A stretch of 64,000 nt of DNA from Candidatus Planktophila limnetica (GTDB lineage Bacteria; Actinomycetota; Actinomycetes; Nanopelagicales; Nanopelagicaceae). Of this stretch, positions 1 to 9,186 are shown one piece after another. The notes below the pieces were generated by a model. That model was not told the origin of the DNA, made no database searches, and saw only the letters and a list, made by a program, of their open reading frames with translations. The translations under genes and the position numbers were made by a program. How positions within the stretch are numbered: position 1 is the first letter of the stretch; every line of letters begins with the position of its first letter. Where the stretch lies: the NCBI RefSeq assembly GCF_002288365.1, contig NZ_CP016782.1, positions 310,001-374,000 of the forward strand, in the 5' to 3' direction.

Positions 1-1
1 T

Positions 2-757
2 GTTTCAGTTCAAAACTTAGGTCTTACTTACACAACTGCTATCGATCGCAGGCCAACACTTAAGGCACGAGTTAAAGCAGTAGGTCGCGGTACAAAACAA
101 ACTCGCGTTGTTCAAGCTTTGGAAAATGTAAATCTGGATGTCACATACGGCCAAGTGCTCGGTGTGATCGGCACAAATGGAGCTGGTAAATCCTCTCTGA
201 TGCGCACAATCGCTGGAATTATTCCGCCATCAACTGGTCGCATTGAAGTATTTGGAAGTGTGAGCACATTGTTGGCCCTTGGAGTTGGATTTAATCCTTC
301 CTTATCCGGTCGAGCAAATGTTTATTTGGGCGGCTTGGCCGCAGGAATGACTCGAAAAGAAATTGAATATCACTTTGATGAAATTGCAGAATTTTCTGAG
401 TTAGGCGATGCCATAGATGCTCCTATGCGTACATATTCTTCTGGAATGTATGCACGACTTGGATTCTCAGTTGCTGCAACAGTTCAGCCAGACATTTTAA
501 TTGTTGATGAAGCGCTCAGTACGGGAGATGCGCACTTTAAAGAAAAAAGCTTTAACAGAATTAAAGAGCTACGAAGCGAAGATCGTGCGTTGATATTAGT
601 AAGCCACGCCATGGGTACGCTGCGCGAAATTTGTAACGACGTAGCCTGGTTACATAAAGGCAAACTCGTTACACGCGGAAATCCGAACCAAGTTATTGAT
701 GAGTATCAAGAATTCTTGCATCTAGGAAAGAGCTCTGCAATTGATGAGGATTTCTAA
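2..757 (+). CDS. ABC transporter ATP-binding protein, polysaccharide/teichoic acid export type (5' partial)
   Basis: The reading frame is open from the left edge, so the true start lies outside the window; the first internal start-like codon (TTG at 119) falls inside the nucleotide-binding domain and is not the start. Walker A reads GTNGAGKSS, the signature region is YSSGMYARLGF and Walker B is ILIVDEAL followed by a switch histidine in LVSHAM. The short signature and the insertion before it resemble the Wzt/TagH/RfbE group that powers export of lipid-linked polysaccharides across the inner membrane. A permease partner should lie upstream. The 3' end overlaps the next gene by 14 bases. The substrate cannot be read from the sequence. 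Confidence 0.88.
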   Translation, partial: VSVQNLGLTYTTAIDRRPTLKARVKAVGRGTKQTRVVQALENVNLDVTYGQVLGVIGTNGAGKSSLMRTIAGIIPPSTGRIEVFGSVSTLLALGVGFNPSLSGRANVYLGGLAAGMTRKEIEYHFDEIAEFSELGDAIDAPMRTYSSGMYARLGFSVAATVQPDILIVDEALSTGDAHFKEKSFNRIKELRSEDRALILVSHAMGTLREICNDVAWLHKGKLVTRGNPNQVIDEYQEFLHLGKSSAIDEDF

Positions 758-1991
758 AACCCTCTTAGTAATCTTTACACTCCTGCTTTCGATTACTCCT
801 GCCAAAGCAATTGAAGTTCCAGCAACATTTAATTTTCAAGGAACCGGATATGGGCATGGAGTGGGTTTAAGCCAAATCGGAGCACGCGGTAAAGCACTAG
901 CTGGAGAATCAGCGAATTCAATACTTTCATATTATTACTCTGGTACTCAGATTGTTTCGCTCTCCGATAATCAGAACATTCGGGTCAACATTGGGCACTT
1001 GCTGCCACAAGCAACACTTAAGTCTGGTGTCCAAGGTTCTGTACTTAATCTATATGTAGGCGATGTTGGCGAAGACCTCCTTGCAATTCCCGCCGCATCT
1101 CTCACATCAAAATCTGGTATTTCATTTATTCAACAAGGCTCGAAAGTTTCTGCCTATATTGTTACGGGAAAAAACTCTCAACTAATTGGAACAAGTCCAA
1201 CATGGAGTACTCGTTGGTCAGGCACGCGTTATTTGGAAGGTGCGCCATCAACTGTTTCATTAAAAGTAAATTCAAAGAGCGTGAAATACAGATACGGCCA
1301 AATTCAAGTTAAATCCGTGAAAGCACCAATAATTGGTCACAGAATGGAAATCACAAACACTGTTCGAATTCATGATGAGTATCTCTTTGGAATCAGTGAA
1401 GTTCCTTCATCGTGGCCAACGCAAGCTTTAATTGCGCAGGGCATCGCTTCTAGGTCCTATGCATTAAGTAAAGTTGGAATACCAAAGCGAGCGTGTGACT
1501 GTAATGTCTATAACAATATTTCAGATCAAGCATTTGTAGGTATTTCAAAAGAAATCGAACCCATTTATGGGCCAATGTGGAAAGCCGCTGTCCAAGCTAG
1601 CTCGACATCTGAAAGTACAGGCGAAGTGATTACATTAAATAACTTACCTATCACGGCGTTTTTTACCTCATCTAGTGGAGGGCAAACAGAAACAAGTGTG
1701 AACGCATGGGGCCAAGAAAGAAGTTTTACTACTAGCGTTGCCGATCCTTATAGCCAAGACCCTGTACTTAACCCTCGGTTTTTCACATGGAATCGTGCCT
1801 TAGATCAGGCAATTCTTGCAAAAGCATTCTTACTCATAGATGTTGTCTCACTAAGCATTAATTCTCGAAATACCACCGGAACTGTTGCCACAATTACAGC
1901 AACATCTAGCGATGGAAAAACTTCTACATTACGTGGAGAAACTTTTAGAAGCAGAACGCAATTGCCATCTGCATGGTTTAACTTAATTTAA
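744..1991 (+). CDS. SpoIID/LytB-domain secreted protein
   Basis: About 415 residues. ATG 744 is preferred over the adjacent TTG 741. The N-terminus is a typical signal peptide (basic start, hydrophobic core, cleavage near TPAKA). [15 protein letters not shown] near residue 36 is the conserved SpoIID/LytB motif, and the central part with [13 protein letters not shown] and TSSSGGQTE follows the SpoIID family, whose members are lytic transglycosylases acting on denuded peptidoglycan. In non-sporulating actinobacteria such proteins are secreted and cell-wall directed; that role is inferred. It overlaps the ABC gene, suggesting cotranscription, and its stop overlaps the convergent dapD stop by 4 bases. 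Confidence 0.82.
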   Translation: MRISKTLLVIFTLLLSITPAKAIEVPATFNFQGTGYGHGVGLSQIGARGKALAGESANSILSYYYSGTQIVSLSDNQNIRVNIGHLLPQATLKSGVQGSVLNLYVGDVGEDLLAIPAASLTSKSGISFIQQGSKVSAYIVTGKNSQLIGTSPTWSTRWSGTRYLEGAPSTVSLKVNSKSVKYRYGQIQVKSVKAPIIGHRMEITNTVRIHDEYLFGISEVPSSWPTQALIAQGIASRSYALSKVGIPKRACDCNVYNNISDQAFVGISKEIEPIYGPMWKAAVQASSTSESTGEVITLNNLPITAFFTSSSGGQTETSVNAWGQERSFTTSVADPYSQDPVLNPRFFTWNRALDQAILAKAFLLIDVVSLSINSRNTTGTVATITATSSDGKTSTLRGETFRSRTQLPSAWFNLI

Positions 1992-2911
1992 TTAGAGTGT
2001 AAAACTGAGTTCAATCCGCCCCATGAACCACTTCGCATAATTGCCTCAAGGCAGCCATCGAGTGAGTTACGTCTAAACAAAAGATCATTGGCCCCCGATA
2101 ACGTAGAGGCTTTAACTATTTCGCCATCAGGCAATCTAACTTTTGCAGCAGCTGTTATATATGTTCCTGCTTCAATTACACAGTTATTACCAAGTGAAAT
2201 GCCAAGTCCAGAGTTTGCACCGAGTAGACACTTTTCTCCTACAGAAATAATTTCTTTTCCACCACCGCTAAGAGTGCCCATGATTGATGCCCCGCCGCCA
2301 ACATCGGTTCCATCACCAACTACTACTCCAGCTGATATGCGTCCTTCAACCATTGACGTTCCAAGGGTTCCGGCATTGAAATTAACAAATCCTTCATGCA
2401 TAACAGTTGTGCCTGAAGATAGGTGAGCACCGAGTCGAACTCGATCGGCATCGGCAATGCGTACTCCTGATGGAATGACGTAATCAACCATTCGTGGGAA
2501 TTTATCAACAGCTAAAACAGTTATCGCGCCATATTTTTGCTTGAGCTTTGCACGTGTGATTTCGAAATTTTCAACAGGACATGGTCCAACGGAAGTCCAG
2601 ACCACATTATTTAGAATTGCAAAGATGCCATCAACATTCGCACCGTGAGGTTTAATCACTCGATGAGAAAACAAGTGGAGTCGAAGGTAGGCATCACTAA
2701 CAGATTCGGGCGCTTTATCTAAATCAATTTCAAGTGAGACAACTTCACGCTTTACTCCGCGGATCTCATCAACACCTGCGAGGGCGGAAAGGAATGGAAG
2801 AACTGGGTTTGAAAGATTTCCCAACATCGGTTCTGGAAACCAGGTATCCAAAACGGCTCCGCTGAGAGAAATCGTTGCGAGACCGTGACCCGATGCTATG
2901 CGTTGTGACAT
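1988..2911 (-). CDS. dapD: 2,3,4,5-tetrahydropyridine-2,6-dicarboxylate N-succinyltransferase
   Basis: 307 residues, the usual size of the actinobacterial DapD class. The C-terminal half consists of hexapeptide repeats of a left-handed beta helix ([19 protein letters not shown], then [14 protein letters not shown]). It transfers succinyl from succinyl-CoA to tetrahydrodipicolinate in the lysine and meso-diaminopimelate pathway; dapC for the next step is at about 22.3 kb. There is no Shine-Dalgarno sequence. A TACGCT hexamer on the minus strand (2918-2923) sits exactly six bases before the ATG, as expected for a leaderless mRNA. It is divergent from the LOG gene with 30 bases between the starts. 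Confidence 0.93.
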   Translation of the reverse strand: MSQRIASGHGLATISLSGAVLDTWFPEPMLGNLSNPVLPFLSALAGVDEIRGVKREVVSLEIDLDKAPESVSDAYLRLHLFSHRVIKPHGANVDGIFAILNNVVWTSVGPCPVENFEITRAKLKQKYGAITVLAVDKFPRMVDYVIPSGVRIADADRVRLGAHLSSGTTVMHEGFVNFNAGTLGTSMVEGRISAGVVVGDGTDVGGGASIMGTLSGGGKEIISVGEKCLLGANSGLGISLGNNCVIEAGTYITAAAKVRLPDGEIVKASTLSGANDLLFRRNSLDGCLEAIMRSGSWGGLNSVLHSN

Positions 2912-2941
2912 GGGCTAAGCGTAACGCCTATTCTTGCGTCC
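2912..2941. promoter_or_regulatory. Divergent leaderless-type promoters of dapD and the LOG gene
   Basis: Only 30 bases separate two start codons. On the minus strand TACGCT (2918-2923) lies six bases from the dapD ATG. On the plus strand TATTCT (2929-2934) lies seven bases from the ATG at 2942. Neither gene has a ribosome-binding site, so transcription most likely begins at or next to the A of each ATG. The -35 regions would fall in the opposite gene's 5' coding sequence. This is prediction from spacing and motif only. Confidence 0.5.
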
Positions 2942-3484
2942 ATGCCATTGCGAATTTCTGTCTATTGCTCATCTTCTCCAACGATTGATAAGAAATATCA
3001 AGAGTTAGCATTCGAACTCGGAGAAGCAATAGGCGCGCGTTCTTGGAATCTAGTTTCCGGTGGTGGACACATTTCAATGATGGGCGCAGTTGCGCGTGGA
3101 GTAAGAAAATCTGGCGGCCACACCATTGGCGTAATTCCACAATTACTCGTAGATATTGAATTTGCCGATAAAGATAGCCATGAACTTCAGGTGGTTGGAT
3201 CGATGCGTGAGCGCAAAGGCAGGATTGAAGAGTTAGGTGATGCATTTATTGCATTACCTGGCGGCCTCGGAACCCTAGAAGAGTTATTTGAAATATGGGT
3301 TGGGCGTTTCTTAAATTTTCACCAAAAACCAGTGGTCGTTCTTGATCCATTTGGTTTGTATGACCCACTTAAAACGTTGATAGATCATCTAGAAGTCGAA
3401 GGCTTTGTGAAACCTGGTCAACGTGAGTTACTACATTGGTGCACAACAATCGATCAAGCATTGGACATTTGTGGTGGCCGATAA
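2942..3484 (+). CDS. LOG-family (TIGR00730) nucleoside monophosphate phosphoribohydrolase-like protein
   Basis: 180 residues with the Rossmann-like LOG fold. SGGGHISMMGAVARG binds the nucleotide, and PGGLGTLEELFE is the hallmark PGGxGTxxE motif. Family members cleave ribose 5-phosphate from (cytokinin or adenine) nucleoside 5'-monophosphates; the bacterial physiological substrate is usually uncertain. The mycobacterial homologue Rv1205 is also close to dapD, supporting orthology. A -10-like TATTCT sits seven bases before the ATG and no ribosome-binding site is seen. The following gene starts within the last codons. Confidence 0.9.
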   Translation: MPLRISVYCSSSPTIDKKYQELAFELGEAIGARSWNLVSGGGHISMMGAVARGVRKSGGHTIGVIPQLLVDIEFADKDSHELQVVGSMRERKGRIEELGDAFIALPGGLGTLEELFEIWVGRFLNFHQKPVVVLDPFGLYDPLKTLIDHLEVEGFVKPGQRELLHWCTTIDQALDICGGR

Positions 3485-3923
3485 TTACATTGCTTTAACA
3501 CTTACATTACCTTGCGATGCCCAACGCGCATGGTATGAAATAACTGATTGGAATAAGCAAGGCAAGTGGATGCTACAAACATCTGTGTGGCTAACTTCTG
3601 AAATTGAAAGTGGACCCGGTACCGAGATTGCGGCATTTACTGGTCCATTTCATAAATTTTTTCCGCGATTAAAATTTCTCGGAGTTTTAGACACCATGGT
3701 CGTGACTAACTGGCAACCACCATTTATATGCGATGTTTTACATACGGGTAAAATTATTAAAGGCACTGGAAGATTTGAAGTAGTTGCAATAAATGATCAG
3801 AAATCTCAATTTAATTGGTCAGAAATCATCTGGGCGCCACGTGCAATATTTTTGATACTTAAACCTGCTCTCTACGTTGGAGTATGGATTTCTCTGCGTA
3901 GATTCGCTCGAACTCTTAGATAA
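3471..3923 (+). CDS. SRPBCC (polyketide cyclase/START-like) family protein
   Basis: About 150 residues. The start is taken as one of two adjacent GTG codons (3471 or 3474), which overlap the LOG stop by 11-14 bases; an in-frame ATG at 3423 would give a much longer and unlikely overlap. The pattern with PCDAQRAWYEITDWNKQGKWM at the N-terminus and a GTGRFEV strand later fits the helix-grip SRPBCC fold, which binds hydrophobic ligands. No catalytic residues can be assigned. It is probably cotranscribed with the LOG gene. Confidence 0.65.
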   Translation: MVADNYIALTLTLPCDAQRAWYEITDWNKQGKWMLQTSVWLTSEIESGPGTEIAAFTGPFHKFFPRLKFLGVLDTMVVTNWQPPFICDVLHTGKIIKGTGRFEVVAINDQKSQFNWSEIIWAPRAIFLILKPALYVGVWISLRRFARTLR

Positions 3924-3985
3924 CTCTCACGATAAGTTGGCTATATGCGGGGGATTGCTGCCCGTCTGCACAGTAAACTTGGCGT

Positions 3986-4177
3986 ATGAGCGAACCCAAA
4001 ACTTTGTCAGAAGTTCTGTCTTCGCTGCCGGAGGAAGAAAGAATTATTTTGACGATGCATTATTTGCGGTCAATGTCACCGAGTGAGATTGCTCAAAAAT
4101 TGGGCGTTCCTGAGCGCTCTGTTACGGCTGTGATCGCCATTGGAAAGGCCCGCCTGAGCAAAACTCTGGGTTTATAA
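3986..4177 (+). CDS. Small helix-turn-helix protein resembling sigma-70 region 4
   Basis: 63 residues. The core, SLPEEERIILTMHYL then SPSEIAQKLGVPERSV, matches the helix-turn-helix of sigma factor region 4, but there is no region 2, so it cannot be a complete sigma factor. It could bind DNA or an RNA polymerase partner, or be a remnant of an ECF sigma gene. TAAACT at 3974-3979 lies six bases before the ATG with no ribosome-binding site, suggesting a leaderless transcript. Mycobacteria have the ECF gene sigE further along this gene block, between the O-methyltransferase and htrA, where none is seen here. Confidence 0.65.
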   Translation: MSEPKTLSEVLSSLPEEERIILTMHYLRSMSPSEIAQKLGVPERSVTAVIAIGKARLSKTLGL

Positions 4178-4271
4178 GCCTGCTTTCTCGATTTCATATA
4201 TTCGCTCTAAATACGAGATACTTCTCCTCTTACAGAACACTCTTCGATTTATTTCCCTAAGGAGTCTCCAG

Positions 4272-4451
4272 ATGGCAGCTATGAAACCCCGCACTGGTGA
4301 TGGTCCTATGGAGGTCACAAAAGAGGCTCGCTCACTCGTGATGCGTATTCCTCTTGAAGGCGGCGGACGTCTCGTAGTTGAAATGAATGCAGAGGAAGCT
4401 AATAACCTCAGCGCTGCATTACATGCCGCAGTTTCCCTCGTCAAGAAATAA
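4272..4451 (+). CDS. DUF3117 family small conserved actinobacterial protein
   Basis: 59 residues, starting MAAMKPRTGDGPMEVTKE and containing the conserved GGGRLVVEM block; this matches the actinobacteria-specific DUF3117 family (Rv1211 in M. tuberculosis), whose function is unknown. A strong AAGGAG (4259-4264) precedes the ATG by seven bases. Its position between the LOG gene and the O-methyltransferase agrees with the Rv1205-Rv1220c order. A minus-strand reading frame over the same bases is a shadow. Confidence 0.9.
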   Translation: MAAMKPRTGDGPMEVTKEARSLVMRIPLEGGGRLVVEMNAEEANNLSAALHAAVSLVKK

Positions 4452-4487
4452 GACGCATTTCTACCTTTTTTAGTTAGCCTTTGCGCT

Positions 4488-5969
4488 ATGCCTTACGCCC
4501 AACTCAATAGCATCGAACCTTCGCTAGAAGACATTGTCAGCGCAGATGCGATTGCAGTTGGATTTGTTAAGTCCGAAGACTCCACATTTGAATTAGTTGG
4601 CAACATCAACGCGATATCTACAATCGAAAAATTCTTTGACATTGATCTCATTGATGAAATTTCATTCTTTCAACCTGGTGGCAAAGCTGGAGAAATTCTA
4701 GAAATTCCAATTAGCCAGAAGGCAACAAAGGCAGATCGAGTTTTCGTTATTGGTTTAGGCGATCAGAGTAGGCAATCTCATCGACTAGCAGCAGCAAGCC
4801 TTGGAAGAAAATTACGCGGCAAGAAGATAACTGTTTCAACTTTACTCGCGACAGACTCTGCAGATATTAGAGCCCACGCTATTTCGGTGGTTCTGGGTGC
4901 CTACACATGGACACTCAAAAGTGACTCCACTTCAGATCAACCAACATTTAATATTGTGAGTAAAGACGAAAAGATAATTCGTAGAGCCGAAGTTATTGCT
5001 TACTCCGTTTGTCGCGCTCGCGACTTAGTCCACACGCCTTCGAATATCAAAAATCCTTTGTGGATGGCTAATCAGGCACAAAAGGTTGCCAAAGAAGGCA
5101 AACTTTCAATCAAAGTTTTAGCGGGCAAAGAGCTTGCTCAATTTGGCGGGTTACGAGCAGTTGGTAACTCTTCCCCCAAGCCAGGACCGCGATTTATTCA
5201 AATAACTTATTCACCAAAGTCAACTGGTAAACGAATTGCCCACGTAGTTCTTGTGGGTAAAGGAATCACATTTGATACCGGTGGTGTTTCACTCAAACGT
5301 CCATACGATCTGATGATGGCAATGAAGAGTGATATGGCTGGCGCAGCTGCAGTTCTAAATGTTGTTGGCGCGTTGCCAGAATTAAAACCACGCGTCAAAG
5401 TCACAGCTTTATTGATGTGTGCAGAAAATGCTCTCTCTGGAACTTCACAACGCCCCAGTGATGTTATTACTCACTACGGCGGCACCACCGTAGAAGTACT
5501 AGATACCGATGCTGAAGGTCGTTTGGTTTTAGCTGACGGATTGGCATATGCGGATGCAAAACTCAATCCAGATTATCTAATAGACATTGCAACGCTAACG
5601 GGTTCGGCAACACTCGGACTTGGGCGCCAATATGGTGCCATGTACACACGTGATCGTGCTCTAGCATCTGAGTTAGTTGCTGTCGGTGAATCATCTGGAG
5701 ATCGTTTGTGGCACATGCCGCTCATTGATGATTACCAAGATTCACTCGAAAGTGACATTGCAGATTTTAATCACACGGCAGATAAAGGTGATTACTCTGC
5801 TGGCTCTGTTACGGCTGCACTGTTCTTAGAAAAATTCACTGGAAAAAGAAAATGGGTTCATTTAGATGTTGCAGGAACTGCGCGTAGCGAAAGTGATGCA
5901 GGAGAGTCACCAAAAGGTGGCACAGGATTTGGTGTTCGCGTTCTCATTGATTGGATTATGAGTTTATGA
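4488..5969 (+). CDS. pepA: Leucyl aminopeptidase (M17 family)
   Basis: 493 residues, the normal length. The C-terminal catalytic domain carries the two-metal site with GKGITFDTGGVSLK, MKSDMAGAAAV and the family signature (N/D)TDAEGRL, here DTDAEGRLVLADGL. It removes N-terminal residues from peptides in the cytoplasm and recycles amino acids. A TAGCCT hexamer (4475-4480) lies seven bases upstream of the ATG, with no ribosome-binding site. The stop codon overlaps the next start as ATGA, so pepA and the methyltransferase are translationally coupled. Confidence 0.94.
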   Translation: MPYAQLNSIEPSLEDIVSADAIAVGFVKSEDSTFELVGNINAISTIEKFFDIDLIDEISFFQPGGKAGEILEIPISQKATKADRVFVIGLGDQSRQSHRLAAASLGRKLRGKKITVSTLLATDSADIRAHAISVVLGAYTWTLKSDSTSDQPTFNIVSKDEKIIRRAEVIAYSVCRARDLVHTPSNIKNPLWMANQAQKVAKEGKLSIKVLAGKELAQFGGLRAVGNSSPKPGPRFIQITYSPKSTGKRIAHVVLVGKGITFDTGGVSLKRPYDLMMAMKSDMAGAAAVLNVVGALPELKPRVKVTALLMCAENALSGTSQRPSDVITHYGGTTVEVLDTDAEGRLVLADGLAYADAKLNPDYLIDIATLTGSATLGLGRQYGAMYTRDRALASELVAVGESSGDRLWHMPLIDDYQDSLESDIADFNHTADKGDYSAGSVTAALFLEKFTGKRKWVHLDVAGTARSESDAGESPKGGTGFGVRVLIDWIMSL

Positions 5970-6595
5970 TGAAAATTGATCCACATACTTACGCAGAAGG
6001 ATTCATTTCAGAAGATGAATTCCAAATTCGTGCCAGAGCGCGAGGCGTTGAAGTTGGGGCTAAAGATGCCTCAACGGGCGTTGGTTCTTTTCTTCGCGCA
6101 CTTGCTCACCAACTCTCAGCACAATCAGTAGTTGAAGTAGGAACAGGTTCTGGGGTCGGAAGTCTGTGGTTGCTGGGCGGAATGATTACAAGTGGCACCC
6201 TGACTTCTATTGATGATGAAACAGAGCATTCAAGAATTGCGCGTATTGCCATGCAGGATGCAGACATTGCACCATCTCGCTACAGACTTATAACTAATTC
6301 AATTATGGATGTGATGACTAAGTTAACTGATCGTGCATATGACTTAGTTGTGTTGCGTCACAATCCTGAAGATTTGACATACACAGTGGAAGAGGCGCAT
6401 CGAATACTACGTAGCGGTGGAGTAATGGTTATCGATGGATTCTTTGGTGGTGGCAAAGTTAGTGATCCGTCACAGCGAGATCCGCGAACAATTGCCCTGC
6501 GCGAAGCTGGTAAATCTGTGAAGGGTGCCACAGATCTTTGGGTAAGCACACTCATTACCGTTGGCGATGGTTTGTTAATCGCAACAAAGTTGTAG
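5966..6595 (+). CDS. SAM-dependent O-methyltransferase (Rv1220c-like)
   Basis: About 209 residues. ATG 5966 overlaps the pepA stop (ATGA), which fits operon arrangement better than the in-frame TTG at 5951. SAM-binding motif I is VEVGTGSGVGSLWLL, followed by the acidic loop SIDDETEH and DLVVLRHNPEDL where the family has its metal-binding DxxK region. It belongs to the class I O-methyltransferase family found beside sigE-htrA in mycobacteria. The substrate is unknown. Confidence 0.8.
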   Translation: MMKIDPHTYAEGFISEDEFQIRARARGVEVGAKDASTGVGSFLRALAHQLSAQSVVEVGTGSGVGSLWLLGGMITSGTLTSIDDETEHSRIARIAMQDADIAPSRYRLITNSIMDVMTKLTDRAYDLVVLRHNPEDLTYTVEEAHRILRSGGVMVIDGFFGGGKVSDPSQRDPRTIALREAGKSVKGATDLWVSTLITVGDGLLIATKL

Positions 6596-6608
6596 CAAGA
6601 TAGGTGCT

Positions 6609-7742
6609 ATGAGTTTTCTTTCCCGAAAATCGCGTGCTCGAGATGATGCACCTTGGTGGAACTCTCAGGATTTTTCACAATCGCGCAGAGGCGTGAGTCC
6701 AGGCTCTGTTGTTGTACTGGCCATCATTGCCGGAATAGTTGGTGGCGTACTCGGAATTAATGCAACTGGTGGATTCTTTGGTGGCAATGCAAATCTAGTT
6801 TCTGCAACTAACGCCGTTGAACGCAAACCAGATTCAGTCGCTGGTTTAGCAAATAGAGTCCTGCCATCAGTAGTTTCTATAACCACAGGGTCAGGAAGTA
6901 GTGGTTCAGGATTTATTATTGATAGTTCTGGTTTTATTCTCACGAATAACCATGTTGTTGAGCAAGCAGCACTCTCTAAAGCAAAAATTATTGTCACCCT
7001 CAACAATGGTGAAGAGTTTGAAAGCAAAATTGTTGGTAGAGATGCATCATATGATTTAGCGGTTCTGAAGATTCTTGCAACTGGATTGCCAGCACTTCAA
7101 TTTGGCGATAGTGATAAAGTCGCTGTGGGCGATGCTGTTATTGCAATTGGATCACCGCTTGGTCTATCTGGCACAGTTACATTAGGAATTATTAGTGCAA
7201 AAGATAGAGCTGTAACAGCTGGTGGAACCGCCGGTGAAAACTCATTTATCAACGCGCTGCAGACAGATGCTGCGATTAATCCAGGAAATTCTGGTGGTCC
7301 ACTCATTGACACAACAGGAGCAGTAATCGGAGTTAACTCCGCAATTGCAACACTTAGTGGTGCATCGACTAGTCAGGCTGGATCAATTGGATTGGGTTTT
7401 GCGATTCCAATAAATCAAGCAAGAAAAACTGCAGATCAATTGATTAAGACTGGAAAAGCTTCTTACCCTGTTATGGGAGTTTCAATTGATATGAATTTTG
7501 CTGGACCAGGTGCGAAAGTGACTACTGCTGATGGAGCAATTCTTCCTGGTGGTCCTGCGCAGAAAGCAGGATTGCAACCCGGAGATCTCATTATCGAATT
7601 TGCAGGTAAGACAATAAATAATGGTGATGAACTCATTGTTGCTATCAGATCAAAAAATATTGGTGATCGAGTTGAGATCAAGTACAAACGCGGCAGTAGC
7701 ACACGCACAGCAACGGTCGTTCTCGCTGCTGGCAAGAACTAA
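6609..7742 (+). CDS. HtrA/DegP-like membrane-anchored serine protease with PDZ domain
   Basis: 377 residues: a short cytoplasmic tail, one membrane helix (about 31-50), a trypsin-like domain and a C-terminal PDZ domain (about 280-375). The catalytic triad is visible as His115 (TNNHVVE), Asp149 (ASYDLAVL) and Ser228 (GNSGGPL). It degrades or chaperones misfolded proteins outside the membrane. tatB follows directly, as in Mycobacterium (htrA-tatB), but the usual sigE and rseA genes before htrA are absent here. Confidence 0.92.
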   Translation: MSFLSRKSRARDDAPWWNSQDFSQSRRGVSPGSVVVLAIIAGIVGGVLGINATGGFFGGNANLVSATNAVERKPDSVAGLANRVLPSVVSITTGSGSSGSGFIIDSSGFILTNNHVVEQAALSKAKIIVTLNNGEEFESKIVGRDASYDLAVLKILATGLPALQFGDSDKVAVGDAVIAIGSPLGLSGTVTLGIISAKDRAVTAGGTAGENSFINALQTDAAINPGNSGGPLIDTTGAVIGVNSAIATLSGASTSQAGSIGLGFAIPINQARKTADQLIKTGKASYPVMGVSIDMNFAGPGAKVTTADGAILPGGPAQKAGLQPGDLIIEFAGKTINNGDELIVAIRSKNIGDRVEIKYKRGSSTRTATVVLAAGKN

Positions 7743-7768
7743 TCAGAAACAACCACTAGGCTAAAAAC

Positions 7769-8068
7769 ATGATTTTTGGGATAGGTCCAGGCGAATTCAT
7801 TGGGCTGGCGTTAATCGCAATTATCTTTGTAGGACCAGAACGCTTACCTAAGTTTTCCTCCGATGCTGCAAAGTTCTTAAAAAAAGTAAAGAATTTAGCC
7901 AATACAGCAACTGCGGAATTACGTGAAAACCTTGGACCGGGATTCGAAGATTTACAGCCATCAGATTTGAATCCAAAAACTTTCATTAAAAAGCAATTGG
8001 CAGGTGCACTCGATGAAGACAAGCCAAAAACATCGGCACAACCTAAAATTGATCCGGATTTGCTATGA
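7769..8068 (+). CDS. tatB: Twin-arginine translocase subunit TatB
   Basis: 99 residues: one N-terminal membrane helix (about 6-22), the conserved GPERLPK hinge, then an amphipathic helix and a polar tail. TatB binds twin-arginine signal peptides together with TatC and passes folded substrates to TatA. The length and its place after htrA favour TatB over TatA. TAGGCT (7757-7762) lies six bases before the ATG and no ribosome-binding site is visible, so it may be leaderless. It overlaps the Mrp gene by 4 bases (ATGA). Confidence 0.85.
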   Translation: MIFGIGPGEFIGLALIAIIFVGPERLPKFSSDAAKFLKKVKNLANTATAELRENLGPGFEDLQPSDLNPKTFIKKQLAGALDEDKPKTSAQPKIDPDLL

Positions 8069-9186
8069 CCATCATTGAATCAATACATGCAGCTCTAGCA
8101 ACTGTAGAAGATCCAGAAATTCATCGCCCACTTCCTGATTTAGGAATGGTTGAATCTGTTCAAGTCGACGCAGGAATTGCTCAACTCAAGATTTTGCTCA
8201 CGATTTCGGGCTGTCCAATGCAAGATCGTTTACGCAGCGACATTTCAAAAGCAGTTATGGCTGTTGAAACTATCTCCTCCGTTGAAATTACCTTTGGTGT
8301 GATGAATGAAGAGCAACGTGGAAACCTGAAATCTTTATTACGCAATGGTCGCGAAAAAATAATTCCATTTGCTCAGCCAGAATCTCTTACACGAGTAATC
8401 GGAATTGCATCTGGTAAAGGGGGAGTTGGAAAATCTTCGCTCACCGTTAACTTGGCAGTAGCAGCAGCCCAAAAAGGCTTGCGCGTAGGAATATTAGACG
8501 CTGATGTTTACGGTCACTCTGTACCAAGATTGATGGGTTTAATCGGTCAACGTCCCACAGCCATTGATCAAATGTTTATTCCACTGGAGTCATATGGCGT
8601 AAAAGTTGTTTCCATGGAGATGTTCAAACCAGAACGTTCAGACGCTGTTGCATATCGAGGACCACTTTTGCATAAGGTTTTAGAACAATTGCTCTCAGAT
8701 GCATACTGGGGTGATTTAGATTTGTTACTTATTGATTTACCACCAGGAACTGGTGATCTTGCAATTTCATTAGGCCAACTCATTCCAACTTCAGAAATTC
8801 TTGTTGTTACAACGCCACAAATTGCTGCCGCAGAAGTTGCTGAACGAGCTGGTCGTATTGCCCATCAAATTAAGCAACATCTTGTAGGCGTAATTGAAAA
8901 TATGTCTGACTTTCCGTGCCCTAACTGTGACGACATGATTTCTTTATTTGGCTCTGGTGGCGGAGAAGAAACAGCAAAGAGACTCTCAGAATTAGCAGGA
9001 ATTAATGTGGCATTACTTGGAAAGGTTCCATTCAGTCCTGATTTGCGTACTGGTGGAGATAACGGTGCACCTGTAGTTGTTCAATATCCTGAAAGTGCTG
9101 CAGCTAAATCAATCATTGCAATTGTGGATCAATTAGTAGTTAGAAAGAAATCACTTCTCGGTGTCAGGCTGGGTGTTTCCACGTAA
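8065..9186 (+). CDS. mrp: Mrp/NBP35-type iron-sulfur carrier P-loop ATPase
   Basis: 373 residues. An N-terminal MIP18/DUF59 domain (about 1-85) precedes a MinD-like ATPase with deviant Walker A GKGGVGKSS and the CPNC motif that coordinates a transferable Fe-S cluster. It is inferred to act in Fe-S cluster assembly. It overlaps tatB by 4 bases at its start. Its 3' end runs 36 bases into the convergent DUF1003 gene, a large overlap for two core genes. The M. tuberculosis order mrp-DUF1003-MgtE-like is kept. Confidence 0.92.
   Translation: MTIIESIHAALATVEDPEIHRPLPDLGMVESVQVDAGIAQLKILLTISGCPMQDRLRSDISKAVMAVETISSVEITFGVMNEEQRGNLKSLLRNGREKIIPFAQPESLTRVIGIASGKGGVGKSSLTVNLAVAAAQKGLRVGILDADVYGHSVPRLMGLIGQRPTAIDQMFIPLESYGVKVVSMEMFKPERSDAVAYRGPLLHKVLEQLLSDAYWGDLDLLLIDLPPGTGDLAISLGQLIPTSEILVVTTPQIAAAEVAERAGRIAHQIKQHLVGVIENMSDFPCPNCDDMISLFGSGGGEETAKRLSELAGINVALLGKVPFSPDLRTGGDNGAPVVVQYPESAAAKSIIAIVDQLVVRKKSLLGVRLGVST

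Noticed and set aside
4172-4444. 90-codon minus-strand frame over the DUF3117 gene
   Set aside because: The plus strand encodes a recognised conserved protein with a strong ribosome-binding site; the minus frame is a shadow.
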